The translations under genes and the position numbers were made by a program. From Volvariella volvacea V23 (taxonomy: Eukaryota > Basidiomycota > Agaricomycetes > Agaricales > Pluteaceae), in the NCBI GenBank assembly GCA_000349905.1, contig KB722769.1, positions 73,046 to 137,045 on the forward strand: a stretch of DNA of 64,000 bases, written 5' to 3'. Positions 34,874-47,039 of the stretch are shown here, one piece after another; positions within the stretch are counted from its first letter, which is position 1; each line of letters opens with the position of its first letter. The notes under the pieces are model-generated. The model searched no databases, was not told the origin of the DNA, and was given only the letters and a program-made list of their open reading frames with translations.

Positions 34874-36877
34874 TCAAGGGTGGTTATCGGCATCGTGAAG
34901 AACTAAAACCTCGCTTTCACCCGCATCATCCCGATGATCCAGAGTGATGAAGCGATTTTTCAACTCCTTCTCGAATTTGTTCTGCATATCCTCCACACTC
35001 CGCTCCGTATTCTCCTGCCTAAACCGATCCACCTCTTCTGCCACATTCGAATCGTGCAATAGGCCCGCAATAGCAAACAAGCTAAACACCTCCCCCTTAC
35101 CAGACCTGAAGTATGCCCAGATGTTGATCGCGTTGAGCACGACGAATAAAGCTGTCGAAGCGATCACATAGCCTAAAGGTGCAGTGAAAGTGGGTATCGA
35201 TCTCCTGAAAAGCGTATCTGCTTCACCCAAGGCGCAACTCATATAAGATTGCGCGGTGTTCTGTAGCGCGGTTGCATATGCGGATGAGAGGTCGAAGATG
35301 TTTCCCTCCTGAACGAGAGGTAGTACAGTTTCACTAAACGATGAGTCGTTGCAGAGGAGAGTCGAGAAGAAGAACTCTGCCTGTCTCTGGTCCAAGTTCC
35401 ACCCTCTGTTGTCAGGCCACGTAGGAGATATGGACAAGACGGACTCTTCGATTGCCACTTCAACGGGCTCGATGGAAAATCCTGGAGTACACATGAGGAT
35501 TGCGAAGCGCAGCGAATCTGTGCTGAACGTCGGTAACCATAGTGCCATGTCAAAGGCCCGGCTGGAACTCTGGATTGTCATTGCCCACACGGACCATCCT
35601 CCTGATGGAACGTCATCCGTAGTGGTATTCCAGATCGTGGACCGCCGATCTAACGACTCTGAAACGCATTGCATGTCGAAGAGATACGACTCATTATCTG
35701 GAATAGACTTTGTCATTGAAAAGTACGATACAGAATCAATCCACTGACAACTCACAGAAAGGGCGTGAAGGGTTGAGATTGAACGAAATAGCCCGCGATC
35801 GAAGATGGAAATCAATGGTCCCATCCGGCAAATGTTCTAAGCCCGACGGCTCTGTCACATTAGGTAGCCAGCTGCATATGGGGTTCAATGCGAATGCATC
35901 TGTCCACCATCTAGCAGACACCACGCGTGGAGATGTTCTGGGAAGTGGGACAACATATCGGAGGAAAGTGGCACGCAAATCGGAGCGGAGAAAACTGTCT
36001 AACAGTTCTGAACCACTCGAAGATGGATCTATTCCCGAGGTCAATTGCCACTATATCATGGGAAGAGGTTTGGATGTCACTTGTCATGTTATCGTTGAAT
36101 TTATAACGTTGGTAGGTTGGATGGAAGTCGGGGATGCTAGATTTTGCATGTTATACAATGGACCTCAATCACAAGATGACGCCAGAGTACTGACCTACTA
36201 TCTATAGCTGCTACAGAGTCAAGATACATGGACCCCACGTAAAACGTGCCTAATTCATTAGGAAGGTCTACAAGCTTGATGAAAACTGTTGGAAACACGA
36301 TAAATCCATAACTAGCCTCCATTGTATCACTCACGTGTAGCTGGAGCCAGCGCGGATATCGCCATTACAATAAAGCTTGAGACAATCCCCACGGAAAAAT
36401 GAAGGCTACATTTGCGTTTGAGAACCATGGGGACTGAACCCAGCATTCCTAGCGAACTCGAAGATACTGAATTTGCTAGGGCAAAACTAACACCTCCTGG
36501 GCTATGGTGTTTTTCACTGTTGGAGTTCCTCAACAAGCGGATAAACTCTTCTCCCTGTCATTCATTTGCTGAATGGATTTAGAAATGAAGATATTTTTTA
36601 CTACACACCTTTAAGTCAGCAATAAGACCCCTCATCGGCACTGTTGCCAAAAAAATCACCAAAATATTAACCGTCGTTAATGCGGGCTGTAGGATCCCTG
36701 TGAGAGGCTGAGATGGTTACTTTTAGTTCAGCACAACTGTTGGTACTCACTCAGAGGCACATAGCCTGGTACTAGGACAAGGCTAGATCGTGCAGCCCAA
36801 CAGAAGGATATATACAGAATGGATATAACCGGAAGCAGAAGCAGCTTCGATACCTCAACAAATGTCTTCAAATTCAT
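34874..36877 (-). pseudogene. Array copy H: family member with a 1-nt frameshift in exon 5
   Basis: Start ATG at 36877 (MNLKTFVEVSKLLLLPVISI). Exons 1-4 are open: segment 2 NILVIFLATVPMRGLIADL; exon 3 GEEFIRLLRNSNSEK with HFSVGIVSSFIVMAISALAP. Exon 5 begins in the expected frame (FHPTYQRYKFNDNMTSD), but after SSHDIVA one extra base (near 36053) moves the conserved part (LTSGIDPSSSG, RWWTDAFALNPICSW) into the next frame; the original frame reaches a TAG. Exon 6 is open (STIWNTTTDDVPSGGWSVWA to LHDADNHP) but lacks the QIQASLIFGWDQV block present in nearly all copies and has a shorter ectodomain. A (TGG)7 run lies in the upstream region. Sequencing error remains possible. Confidence 0.75.
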
Positions 36878-38568
36878 ATTGGAAGAGCTGGGACGGTGGG
36901 GGAGGACATTAACGAGCGCACAGGGAAGTGTGGTGGTGGTGGTGGTGGTGGTAAAAGGGACTGAGGGCGTGTGGAGTTCCTTGTAGCAGCGCTGTTGTCG
37001 CCAAGGGGGCTTGTTGTGATAGAAAAAACACAGCTCTGGGAGATTTACTGGGAATCACTGCAGGTTGAGGCACAAATAGCAACCCATCGCCGAATAGGAA
37101 GACATGTACGGCGTGCAGCACCTCCTTAAGGCCCTCGCCAGGATTGCAGGTTGCGATAGCCTTGCATTGGTGCCCCTGAGATGTGAACAGTTGCGTCGAG
37201 CGAAGCATAACAACGAGTGGAGATGCAATTGTGATAGAGGGAGACAGAAGGTCACCATGGATGCCCTATCAACCATTCGTGATCACCGTCGTCGATGTCC
37301 TACGACAAGCCTGCCGAATTCCGTCAAAGTGTCGGCTTTGGGGGATCGTGAGAAAGAGGTGGACAAGCAAATCCAACACTTCAGCTACCTTCAAAGACGT
37401 ACGACGTTGGGCTCTCACTCACTATTGGGACCCAGCCATTCGTCATTTTAAGGGCTGACACCCCCTTTCTTCCTCATTGAAGTATTCCATGGTGCTTAAC
37501 GTGCCTCAGCTGTGCTCCAACCTCCCCAACGGGCAGATCTCTCTCAGCCATCCACCCACTGGTGCTCAACAGATCGGATTTACGCCGCAACTTGAAGTTT
37601 ACGATGCATCGGGCTCACCCAATCTCGTCTGTCAATTGGTACATCCCACCATGATCCCGTTGAGCGCTATCAAGCTACGCATGCCTGTTAGTCATTTTGG
37701 AACGCCTAATCAACACACATTGCCCGTCATTCAGCTTGGTACTCAATGGTCAAGCTTAAGCGTGGAACTATCAGATAGCATCCATAGCCATTCCACGTGT
37801 GCTAACCCCCACTGTCCCGTTCGATGTATAACTAGCATTTGATAACTTTCACGCCGGATGACGCTCAGGTTCAAGCCATCCTGTTGAATGGGAAATCGGT
37901 GCATGTGTACATGCTCACGCAATAACTTTGGCCAGGATCCTCGAACCTGATACTGACCGCCAAGCTTTGACTTGCCACATCTAAGAAAGTGGCTGGGGAA
38001 TCTCGACTATCTGAATCTCGTCTTTTGCAAGACACCAATGGTAAATATCTCCAGTGCACTAATCGAATTCGGTGATGATACCGTTTTCGAGTTTTGGTAG
38101 AAAGGTACATAATTCTAAATGCGGACTGGTCTGGTAATTTTGATCTCATTGCTGAGTGTTCGACTCCGACGACTGGAATGGCGCAACAGGTTATATCAAT
38201 AAGCCAACAGATAACCAAAAATGAGATGATATCTGCCTGAGCATAATATAGCATAACGCTGCATAATAGCTGACTACCGCTTGCAGGTCAAGATTTAGCT
38301 GTAGAATTATCTGCTGCATCTTATCCGCCAGCGCATGTGGGTACTTGAACATCAACTCGCTACTACATAGCACTGCATAAATGATTCTAATTTTGCATCA
38401 CTATGTCTCGCCTTTGAATGGGCCCTCTTGCATAAAAATAGCTTCGGAATCACTTTCTCTTCAATACCAACAAGAACAAGTGAGTTCGCTAGGCAGTATA
38501 GAGGTTGAGGGCCTTGTGTCTATTACGAATGGGGACAAAGAAGTTCGCAATAGTTTCTTTGTGTGTTC
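36878..38568. other. Intergenic; microsatellite and no confident gene
   Basis: Upstream of copy H. Contains a TGG microsatellite (36930-36952). Open frames at 37183-37458 and 37477-37842 have protein-like composition (LEVYDASGSPNLVCQLVHP) but no recognised motif and no joined partner exon; they could be remains of an F-box/LRR-type gene. I do not call a gene. Confidence 0.4.
36930..36952. repeat. (TGG)n microsatellite
   Basis: An uninterrupted run of seven TGG units plus flanking GTG, about 55 bases upstream of the copy H start codon. Confidence 0.95.
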
Positions 38569-40700
38569 TCAACTCAAAGGGTAAGTACTTGCATCATGGA
38601 GAACCAACACTCCTCGTTCATCCACATTGTCCCGATGATCTAGGGTAATGAAGTGATTCTTCGATTCCTCTTGAAACTCATGTTCCATATCCTCCGGCTT
38701 TAATCCTGCATGGTTCTCCATAAACCACCTCACCTCTTCTGGCATATTCGAACTATGCAATACGCCTGCAGCCATGAACAGACCAAATACTTCCCCCTTA
38801 CAAGATCTGAAGTACGCCCAGATATTGATCGCGTTGAGCGCTATTAATAATACTGTCGAGGCTATCACATAACCACGAGATGCCACGAAGGCGAGCACCT
38901 GCACCGATATTATTTCAGGCACCTCTGCGGTACCCAGTGCGCCAGACATAAATGGCTTGGTCGCTGATAGCAAGTATGTCCGATATATCCACGTGATGTA
39001 TTCTGCGTCTGCTGGAACCCATTTCATATGATCTGAAGAATAGTTCTCATCGGTGAACCACCTGATTTGATCCGGTCCAAAGATTAAGCTCGCCTGGATT
39101 TGTGATCCAACGCCGGACGGTAATCCCGGGATTTTGGGGCTCTCCCGTGAAAATTCGCAGAAGAGAGCGGTGAAAAATAGCTCCACCTGCCTCTGGTCCA
39201 AGTTATGTTGAGGCACGACCTGAGGCACAGGAGTTACGAAGAGGTTGGACCCCTCATCCCTCACTTCGACTGTTTCAATTTCAAATCCCGGTGAGCATAT
39301 GAGAATGGCAAACCGAACTGAATCGATACCGAATGTTGGTACAGACGTCATGTCGACAATCAGGGGAGAAGATTCGGTTGACGTCCGTTCCACTATCGCC
39401 CAAACAGAATATCCTCCTGAAGGGACATCGCTCGTAGAAGTGTCCCAGATTGTGAAGCGACCATTCAAGGCCATTGAGGCGTAATGTATTTCGAAGACGT
39501 AGGATTCATTATCTTATACACATGTACCAATTAATAGGGATGAAATGAGCGGATCCAGAGATGACTCACTAACGGTGCCTATAGAATCCAGGTTGAAGGC
39601 GATACCGCGTGACCGATCATAAAAAATTATGGTTCCATCCTCCAAGTATTCGAAACTTGATGACTCTGTCGTATTTGATTGCCAACTGCATATGGGGTCT
39701 AATGCCAAGGCATCTGTGACCCATAGAGTGGAAAATTCGAGCGGAAAATCAAGAGGGAATGGGACAACAGACGAATAAAATAGGTAGCGTGGGTAAGTGT
39801 ATTGCAGGCTCCAGGTGTAAGTCATGTTCATGGCTATTTCCGCCCATGTTATAGAGACAGCGTCTTGAAGCTTGCCTCTCATCTCAGGTGTAAGTGTGTA
39901 GCGTTGATACATTGGAGGCAAAGGGGAAATGCTGAAATAGAGCAATACATTCAGTGCCCACATTGAGCAGCATAATCATTGGAATTCTGACCTATCGTTC
40001 CTGATAGCCACAGATTCGGGACTTACAGCTCCGACATAAAGCGGAAGCACGTCAACATATTCGAGCGTAATGATCTGGACGGAAACTTTCGACATATTCA
40101 GAAAGCCGAACTGCTTATAACCTTTACTAGGTGCTTACGCGCAGCTGGTGCAAGTGCAGATATCACCATCACTATAAATCCGGAGCCAACTGCAACAGCA
40201 AAATGAAGGCTGCACTTGCGCTTGATAATTATGAGGAGTGCGGTAAATGTTCCCAACGGACTCAAGGATAGAGAATTCGCCGTTGCAAGATCGACGCATC
40301 CTGAACCGCGGCGTTTTTCATCTTTGGAGCTCTTTAGCAGGCGGATAAACTCTTCCGCCTGTCATCCATCCTATGAATCAATGCTGCAAGCCTAGGTACT
40401 GACAAGCGCCCACCTTGAGATCAACGATTAGATTTTTGATTGGCTGCAATGCAATCAAAATCACCAATATGCTGATGGTCGTAATTCCAGACTTGATAAC
40501 GCCTATCAGCAATGGAGCTCATCATCGCCAGTTCAACAAAGAGATGAGAGCACATGCTTACCCCGATTTTCAAGCTCAAACGGAGAGCGCGGTACTAGGA
40601 CAGTACGCTTTTGCACAACCCAACAGAAGGTAAGGTATATCACAGATATGACTGGCGGCAGGAGGGTCTTTAATATTCCAATGAAAATTCTAAATTTCAT
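38569..40700 (-). CDS. Array copy I: predicted four-TM membrane protein, unknown function
   Basis: Six open minus-strand exons with conserved splice phases. Exon 1 from ATG 40700: MKFRIFIGILKTLLPPVISV, YLTFCWVVQKRTVLVPRSP. Exon 2: GVIKSGITTISILVILIALQ. Exon 3 begins AEEFIRLLKSSK, with Ala replacing the usual first Gly, and has segment 3 HFAVAVGSGFIVMVISALAP. Exon 4: VSVQIITLEYVDVLPLYVGA. Exon 5: YQRYTLTPEMRGKLQDAV and LWVTDALALDPICSWQ. Exon 6: FEIHYASMALNGRFTIWD, ILICSPGFEIETVEVRDEG, HNLDQRQVELFFTALF, SQIQASLIFGPDQI, segment 4 (GYVIASTVLLIALNAINIWA), FRSCKGEVFGLF and a tail ending LHDASTYPLS. It is the last minus-strand copy before the central block. No disabling change seen. Confidence 0.85.
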
Positions 40701-42115
40701 GGTTAAAGTGCTGGCAGAGGGGATAGGGGCTTATCGAGAGGCGTCGTTATTCGATGCTTAAAACGGCTTGACATGATGGTTTCTGGAGATATGCTGTGGG
40801 TGGACGCCACTGCACATGTGCCCTGCGGCATTTCAATTTGACGTAGCCCTTTCATACCGAGTACCCAGACACGGAACATGGCACCTAATGCGGGTTTCCA
40901 ACGTTCACGTTCATCTCTTGATGACAACATAGATAAGAGGGCATTTAGCGGGAAACATGAGCTACAACACCTTTCTATTCCAGCGTTGTAGTGACAATCT
41001 TCACCTAATGACACCATGGAGCTTGCCTGCGTTATGCCTGCGTTATTGGACAAGTGGCACACCGCCACGAACCCGAGGTGTCTATCAGCTGAGACTTGCT
41101 TCTGACGCCGGCTTATCATCCATACTTGCTGCCTTGCGTAAGATTAACTTTGACTATCTGTTCCTTCATGTGACCCCCTGTACCTGCAACTGTATTGGAC
41201 GTCAGCCTGGGTGAATGAAGTGACAGCTGATACGCACCCCGCAAGGGACTTGCTTCCACAAGCACCGACGACGCTAGTGCATATGCAGGACTGGGTGCTG
41301 TGTTGACCCTGATATCCGATAGCAAGGGTCGCCGAGGATCGCGCCGCAACAGACCACAGCAGAGCCCTGGGACGTGGGGCAGGATCGCACCCATGTCACA
41401 TTTATCAAGGTGACGTTGGGCGTGTCTAGGCCTAGGCCTATGGATGCATGGATGCATCTACGCAATAAGAGCTGGTCCAATTGCCTTGGTCCTTCACGAA
41501 CAAGGCAATGCGCATAGTGAAAATGCCTGTGTAGGCGTCGATACAAACCGTCGAATACGAGCTCGTACAGCCGCACGCGGTACGCACCAATAAAGACTGA
41601 ACGATGAGAAGAAGGTCGGGGCGACAGCCAAAAAAGAGTACGCAACGAGTCGTGTCGTCGTCGTCAATGTCAGCGCAAGGTCTTCACGCTCATGACGCCA
41701 AAACATCAGCGCACAGCGGACCACCACCACGTGGATTTTAATGTCAAATTAGGCAGCACAGCCAAGCACGGATGCGTTCGGACATAAGCCGGGCCGAAAT
41801 TTAAAACGATTAAGCGCCCTCCCGTCCGTTTCCGTTGCGGCATCAATGCTATCAAATGCGGGGTAACGAGGCTGTGTCTGTTGGTATATGTGAGATAACG
41901 AGATGACGGGATGATGTGGGATGGGATGGGAGAGACGAGATGTACGATAGGAGAGATCTAGGGGACGATGAGACGGGAGAGGAAACAAGCGAGCGAGTGA
42001 GTATAGGTACCAAACGATAGATTAGAGCAAAGAATAAGATAGACCAACGAGAGAAAGGCAAAGAACCGAGAAAGAAGAGAAAGAGAGAAAGAGAGAGAAA
42101 GGAAAGCAATCAACC
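40701..42115. other. Intergenic; purine-rich tract, no gene seen
   Basis: Separates the array from the GC-richer central block. Contains nested palindromic ctaggcctaggccta around 41426-41440 and a GA-rich stretch (about 41880-42110) downstream of the Cys-rich gene. Overlapping open frames at 41116-41730 do not resemble known proteins. Confidence 0.45.
42037..42108. repeat. GA-rich low-complexity tract
   Basis: Almost pure purine sequence with gaga and gaaa units on the plus strand, just beyond the stop codon of the minus-strand Cys-rich gene, so probably in its 3' UTR or terminator region. Confidence 0.85.
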
Positions 42116-42882
42116 TCAACGCTCAGCACTCCCACCCACACCAACCCCCTCGACGGCCCTCAAGACCTCCATCTCGCCCTCGCCCATCTGCATCGCCTTC
42201 CAGCTCTCGCGCTTGCCCATCCACCGGCCGTGCTCCTCCGCGTCCTCGGCCTCCTTCTTGATGGCCTCGACCCAGTTGAAGCACGCCGGGCAGTCGATCG
42301 TCCGGTGCCGCTCGCACTCGTACGCCGCGTCGTGCGTGGAGAGCACCGCGGGGAGCGCGCCGTGGGCGTAGGCGTTTATCGGGTGGCGGACCTGTGTAGG
42401 CGTGCGTGTGGAGGTGTATGTAGCAGTAAGGATCAAGTGGTGGTGAGGGGCGATGGTGAATGTGAGATGTAAGTGGGAAGGGGAAGGGGTGAAGAGAAAG
42501 AGAAACGAAGCGACGGGCATCAGATACCGAACAGAGCGCCTGCAAAGGACGGAGCACACACCTCGACTTCGCCGTCCAAAAACTCAACCACGTCCTCCAG
42601 CTCCTCCTCGATCTTCACATTGTTGCTCATCCTGTGGTCGCACCCGCAGAGGTGGCAGTATTCGTCTCCGTGCTCGGAGCAGAACATGAACCCGTTGACG
42701 AGGATCGTCTTGTCTTTTGTGTCTGTGTGGGCGTGGCCGTGGTTGTTGATGTTCGTGGTGGCAGAGGTGGGGGTGGGAGTGGGACTGTCGTTGATGTCGA
42801 CGGTGATAATGGGAACAGTGTTGGTGTTGGTGCTTGGGCTGGTGCCGGTGCTGGTGCCAGCTACGGGTGCTTCGGAAGCCAT
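42116..42882 (-). CDS. Small Cys/His-rich protein (putative zinc-binding), unknown function
   Basis: Two exons on the minus strand (42562-42882 and 42116-42391) flank a 170-nt intron and give 198 residues. The N-terminus is low complexity (Thr/Pro/Asn-rich, MASEAPVAGTSTGTSPSTNT). A Cys/His cluster follows (GFMFCSEHGDEYCHLCGCDH), then an acidic helix-like stretch (EEELEDVVEFLDGEVE). The second exon has another cluster (YECERHRTIDCPACFNW) and a charged C-terminus. The spacing CxxH...CxxC and CxxH...CxxC looks like a zinc-coordinating module, but I cannot name the family. An alternative upstream in-frame ATG exists at 42972; the 42882 start is preferred because the sequence before it is not protein-like. 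Confidence 0.75.
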
Positions 42883-43999
42883 CGGATGATCAAGTCGCAG
42901 AAGAAACAGTATTGAAATCAAGTCGAAAGTCCAATTTTCGGTTGTGTGTGCGTCTGGTGTGGTGTAATGCAAAGAAGCGGCCTTGTTCGCTCGTCTCGTT
43001 TTTATGTATGTATGCCTATAGCCGTAGCCGTAGCCTTTTCCGTATTCTTACGCGTGCACCGCGTGCCCGTTTTCGTACAACCTGTGTCACAAAATCGGGG
43101 TTAACGCCTAATGAGCTGATGTCGATGTCGACGATAGGATAGGGATAACGCGGTTAGATTGATGGGGCTAAACGACCGGTTTGATGGCCTGCCTTGCCTG
43201 CCTGCCAGACAGAGGTATCGGTCGGGCAAGTGTCGGTGATGAGAGGTGCCAAGTCCTGTGCTGTGCTCTACACAACGCAACGCAACTTGACGCGTGCTTT
43301 ATCCGCGGCGGGGTAAAGGAGGGGGTTGATTTGAGGAGCTGGATTAGGGACTGGGATGGGAGTTAATAATAGCCTGCGGATCAACAAAGGCAGGAGGGCC
43401 AGTGATGGTGGGTGTCGAACGACAAACTCACGTGTCGAGTGTTGTTCTGGCGGTGAACGCGAGACGAAAAGGATAGCTGAGAGCTCGAGCGCGTTGAGGC
43501 TAGGTATGGGCCCAAAATCGGCGGTCGACGATGACGATAACGAGCCGAGGCGAGGAGTGACGCAGCCAAGGGTCACCTAAACCGCGTTCGGTTCAACTAC
43601 GATGCAGAGCGTGGCGAATAAGAGCTCGGAAAGAGGTGGTAGCAAACAAAGAGCGGTCGGGTCGAATTCAACCACAAATTTGAGTGGAGATGTGACGGAC
43701 ATCGGGGGGTTGTGGCGCGCGCAACGTCAAGTTGAAACTCGGTGCGCGTGGACAGGACAGGCACGTCCGCCTCGACCCTTAATATTGTGATATTCCGTGC
43801 CTCGAGCTTCGAGCTCGGAGCTTATTCGACAATCTCCAGATGCGCAGTACCTTGACTCTGTACGCGCATAACCCAAGGCCCGGTACATATTGCAAGAAAG
43901 ACACCCAATCCCAAGCAATACAAATACATAGCATAGCATAACAATAACCTCCTTGCTCTTGCAAACGCCATCCGTGCGCTGGCACCACCAACCTCCCCA
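42883..43999. other. Intergenic; no gene seen
   Basis: Between the Cys-rich gene and the 3' end of the aldehyde dehydrogenase. GC-rich with many short open frames on both strands; none convincing. Confidence 0.45.
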
Positions 44000-46142
44000 C
44001 TACAACTTGTGGCCCTGGCGCGCACCCCACTTCTCCAACACCTCCTCCTCGCTCGGAATCCTGACCTTTGCGAGGCCCTTCATGAACTCGAGGTTCTCGG
44101 GCGTGTAGGGCGGGTACCGGTTTCCCAGCGCTTGTTCGGCGCTGCCGTCGTGGTCGTTCGAGTCAGCAATATCACGCCCAACAAGGCCGGGCCCACGCAC
44201 CTCTTTGGAACGTCGATGGAGCTGCGCTCGTACGTGAATGCGTCAAAGCTGAACTTGAGCACCTGTCTGCCGTCTGTGTCATGGCTGTCAGAATCGCGAT
44301 GCGGCGCAACACGGCTAGAGCTAGTAGAGCACAAGGGGAGAGAACTCACGTCCCGATTCGCCGACGCCGCCAAACGGCAGCTCGTCCACTACGCGCCACG
44401 CGTCAGCACAAGGAAAAGAGAGGGAGGGAGAGGGAGACGCACCGGAGAGCTGTATGAACGTGTCGTTGTACGTTATCCCCCCGCTCCGCGTACGTTCCCT
44501 TACTACACCACCATCAGGGCTCCAGTAAGCAAGTAAGACGAGGAAGGGAACGCACTGTACTCCTTGACATGCTCGTCCCCCGCAAAGACATACAACACGA
44601 GCGGGTGCGACTTGGAGTTGACAACCGCCAGCGCCTCGTCGACGTTCTTCACCGGCACAATCGGCAAAATCGGGCCGAATATCTCCCTGCATCCGTCAGC
44701 ATCCCCATACGGGCGCACCAAGGCAGGACTCACTCTTCGAGGAGGACGTCGTCGACGGCGACATCGGCTACAACCGTCGGCTCGATGCCCAGCACCCTTT
44801 TCTGCCTCGTCCGCTCCCTCTGTCCGTCCTTGTCAACCTCGTGTTCCTCTCCCCCCACCAGCACCTTCAGCTTCAGGCCTCCCTCTGCCTCTGCCTCGCC
44901 CTCGACCCACTTGCCGCCAACGACGATCTTGCCTTTTGTGCTCTGCAAGACGGCCTTGAGGCGCTCATAGTGCGGCTTGGAGACGATGCGCGAAAAGTGG
45001 GGAGAGTTGAGGGGCCCGTCGGGGAAGAAGGCGTGGATGTGCTTGGCGACGAGGGCGGTGAAGGCCTGTTGGAGGTGCGCGGGGATGAGGACGTAGTCTG
45101 GCGAGACGCAGATCTGTGTGTGTGTGTCGGGTGTTGGGTCGCGTATGTGCACAAGTAGAGCGGGAAGGAAAAAGGGAGGAACGCACCTGGCCGGCGTTGC
45201 ACGTCTTGCCCCAGAGGATCCGCTTCGCCGCCAGATCGAGGTCGCACGACTCGTCGACGATCACGGGCGATTTGCCGCCGAGCTCGAGGGTGGTGGGGGT
45301 GAGATGCTTCGCGGCGGCGGCGGAGATGATGCGTGCTATTCTGGCGTTGCCGGTGTAGAAGACTGGGAGAGCGTGAGTAGGCAGAGGGTGGGATGGGAAG
45401 GCGATACGTACTATAGTCCCCTGTAACAGTGTCAGCATGGTGTCACGATCTGGATGGTGTGTACTCACACTTGAACTCGAGAAGCCTCGTCACCTCTGGC
45501 ACGGCACCCAGCACAACCTTGTACGCATCGTTGTCCAGATACTTGGGAAGCAGCCCCGCGAGCGTGGTGGCATAGTGCGGCGCCACCTCGGACAGCTTGA
45601 GCACGGCCGTGCACCCAGCCGAGATGGCACCGTACAGCGGCTGGAGCGACAAGATCATCGGATAATTCCACGGCCTACACGCCCGTCATCAGTCCCTCCC
45701 CTCCGCATATCCGCACCAGCGGCGACTCACGCAATGATCAGCACCGCGCCCCGGGGCTCCCTGAACACCCTTGGCCGCCAGGACCTCTTCCACTCGGGCA
45801 CCCTGTCGCTAAAGTCCTCCTCGCCGTGGACCCACTGGTGCAGCTTGTCGGCGCAGACGAGGGCGCGCTCGACGACGACGGCGATCTCGCCCGCGTAGGC
45901 CTCGAGCGAGGGCCGGCCGAGGTCGAGCGCGAGGGCTTGGGCGAACGCGGGCGCGTTCTCCTGGACCATGCGCGCGAGCTGGAGGAGCTGGTGTGCGCGG
46001 TAGGCGAGGGGCTTGGTTTTGTTGGTGCGGAAGGTGTGCTGGACGGTGTTGTAGATCTGCGGGTGGGGTCAGATGCGTGGATGAGCGGGCGGGGTGCACG
46101 CACCGTTGGGAGGTCTTCGAGGGGGGTGGCCTGGAAAGACAT
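44000..46142 (-). CDS. Aldehyde dehydrogenase, class-3/fatty-aldehyde type
   Basis: An NAD(P)-dependent oxidation of aldehydes to carboxylic acids is expected. Minus-strand exons start at ATG 46142 ([13 protein letters not shown]), then [20 protein letters not shown], the [20 protein letters not shown] cofactor region and [14 protein letters not shown]. The motif [15 protein letters not shown] is assembled only by splicing in a 9-nt exon at 45412-45420 (introns of 48 and 49 nt). [12 protein letters not shown] carries the catalytic Glu and GKTCNAGQ the catalytic Cys. Later motifs are [40 protein letters not shown] and the class-3-like [12 protein letters not shown]. The protein ends GARQGHKL. 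An Ala/Glu-Gly-rich insert ([13 protein letters not shown]) lies between the catalytic Cys and EIFGP. A decayed second copy sits just upstream at 47040-47585. Codons are strongly G/C-ending, unlike the array genes. Confidence 0.93.
45412..45420 (-). other. 9-nt micro-exon of the aldehyde dehydrogenase
   Basis: On the minus strand GGGACTATA is preceded by an acceptor CAG and followed by GTACGT. With the T left over from the previous exon it gives TGG GAC TAT A, completing the conserved WD-x-IFYTG motif with the next exon (TC TTC TAC). Without it the motif is lost. Confidence 0.85.
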
Positions 46143-47039
46143 GGTGGGGTGGCGTTGTCGAGCGGTGCGCCGGATTTATAGAGGATGAGCAATTATTGTG
46201 GCCGGATAGAGCTTAGAGCATGTGCAAATCGTGGCAGGGCGGATTCTTGGGAGGCGTTAGACCCCATTTGGCAGGTCGCCAGCGTGACGGCGATCCCACC
46301 CAATTCAATGTTCTCAATTATCCGTGCCTTGGAGAGCCCAGGCCTCGGCGACCAATTGCAGATGACGCATCTTCTCCCGACGAACTTGCGACGAACCTGA
46401 CATCGTCCAGCGCTAATGCTTTCAGGGGCGCCTACAGCCCAGTATATCTGCACTGATGCTCGTGCTCGCCCACCGATCTACATCCATCCCTCCTACCCGT
46501 CTCCCCATCCCGATCCCGCCGCCCAGCTTCGCCAGCTGAATCTCCACCAGCCCTGTCCTTGATCGCCACGTAGCAGGATGAATGCAAATTGAGGTTGTTT
46601 GCCCGCCCCGATGTGCATCCATCCGTCATCGCGTGCGATCGATCGATCGACCCCGCATCCTGCCTTGATGGACGCTATCCTCCAAGGTTCGCATTGGGGT
46701 TGCGGGCGCAGCATCGCACGCAAGAGAAGCCACGCGTCTTCCCCCGCCTCTTCTTTATGCACCTGCAGGATGTCAGTTGTAATAATCAATCAAGCATCAT
46801 TGATTGCTACAACCGACATTCATGACGGTGCCCATGATGGCTGTATCAATGCTGATATCGTTCGACGACCAGACGCCGGCATGGAATCGGCAACCGCATG
46901 ACAATAACATTAGGCCAAGGACACAAATACACAAGCTAGCATCCCAAGCCTTTGCCAAACTCCTACTCCTCACCGTCGGAATCTGCACCAACGCAGACGC
47001 CGAAACGACCACCTTCTGCGTATACGGCGGGCAGCGGGC
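46143..47039. other. Intergenic; no gene seen
   Basis: Upstream of the intact aldehyde dehydrogenase, containing its promoter and decayed sequence. A short gatcgatcgatcga run lies near 46638. Open frames here are short and unrecognised. Confidence 0.45.

Noticed and set aside
37183..37842. Possible F-box/LRR-like remnant
   Set aside because: Protein-like composition only; no F-box, no joined exons and no paralogue in the window.
41116..41730. Open frames and a ctaggcctaggccta palindrome
   Set aside because: No recognisable protein; the palindrome is too short to be a named element.
44569..44970. Several 100-130 codon plus-strand open frames
   Set aside because: GC-rich antisense shadows of the aldehyde dehydrogenase exons, which carry the catalytic motifs on the minus strand.
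46636..46652. gatcgatcgatcga run
   Set aside because: Simple short repeat with no context.
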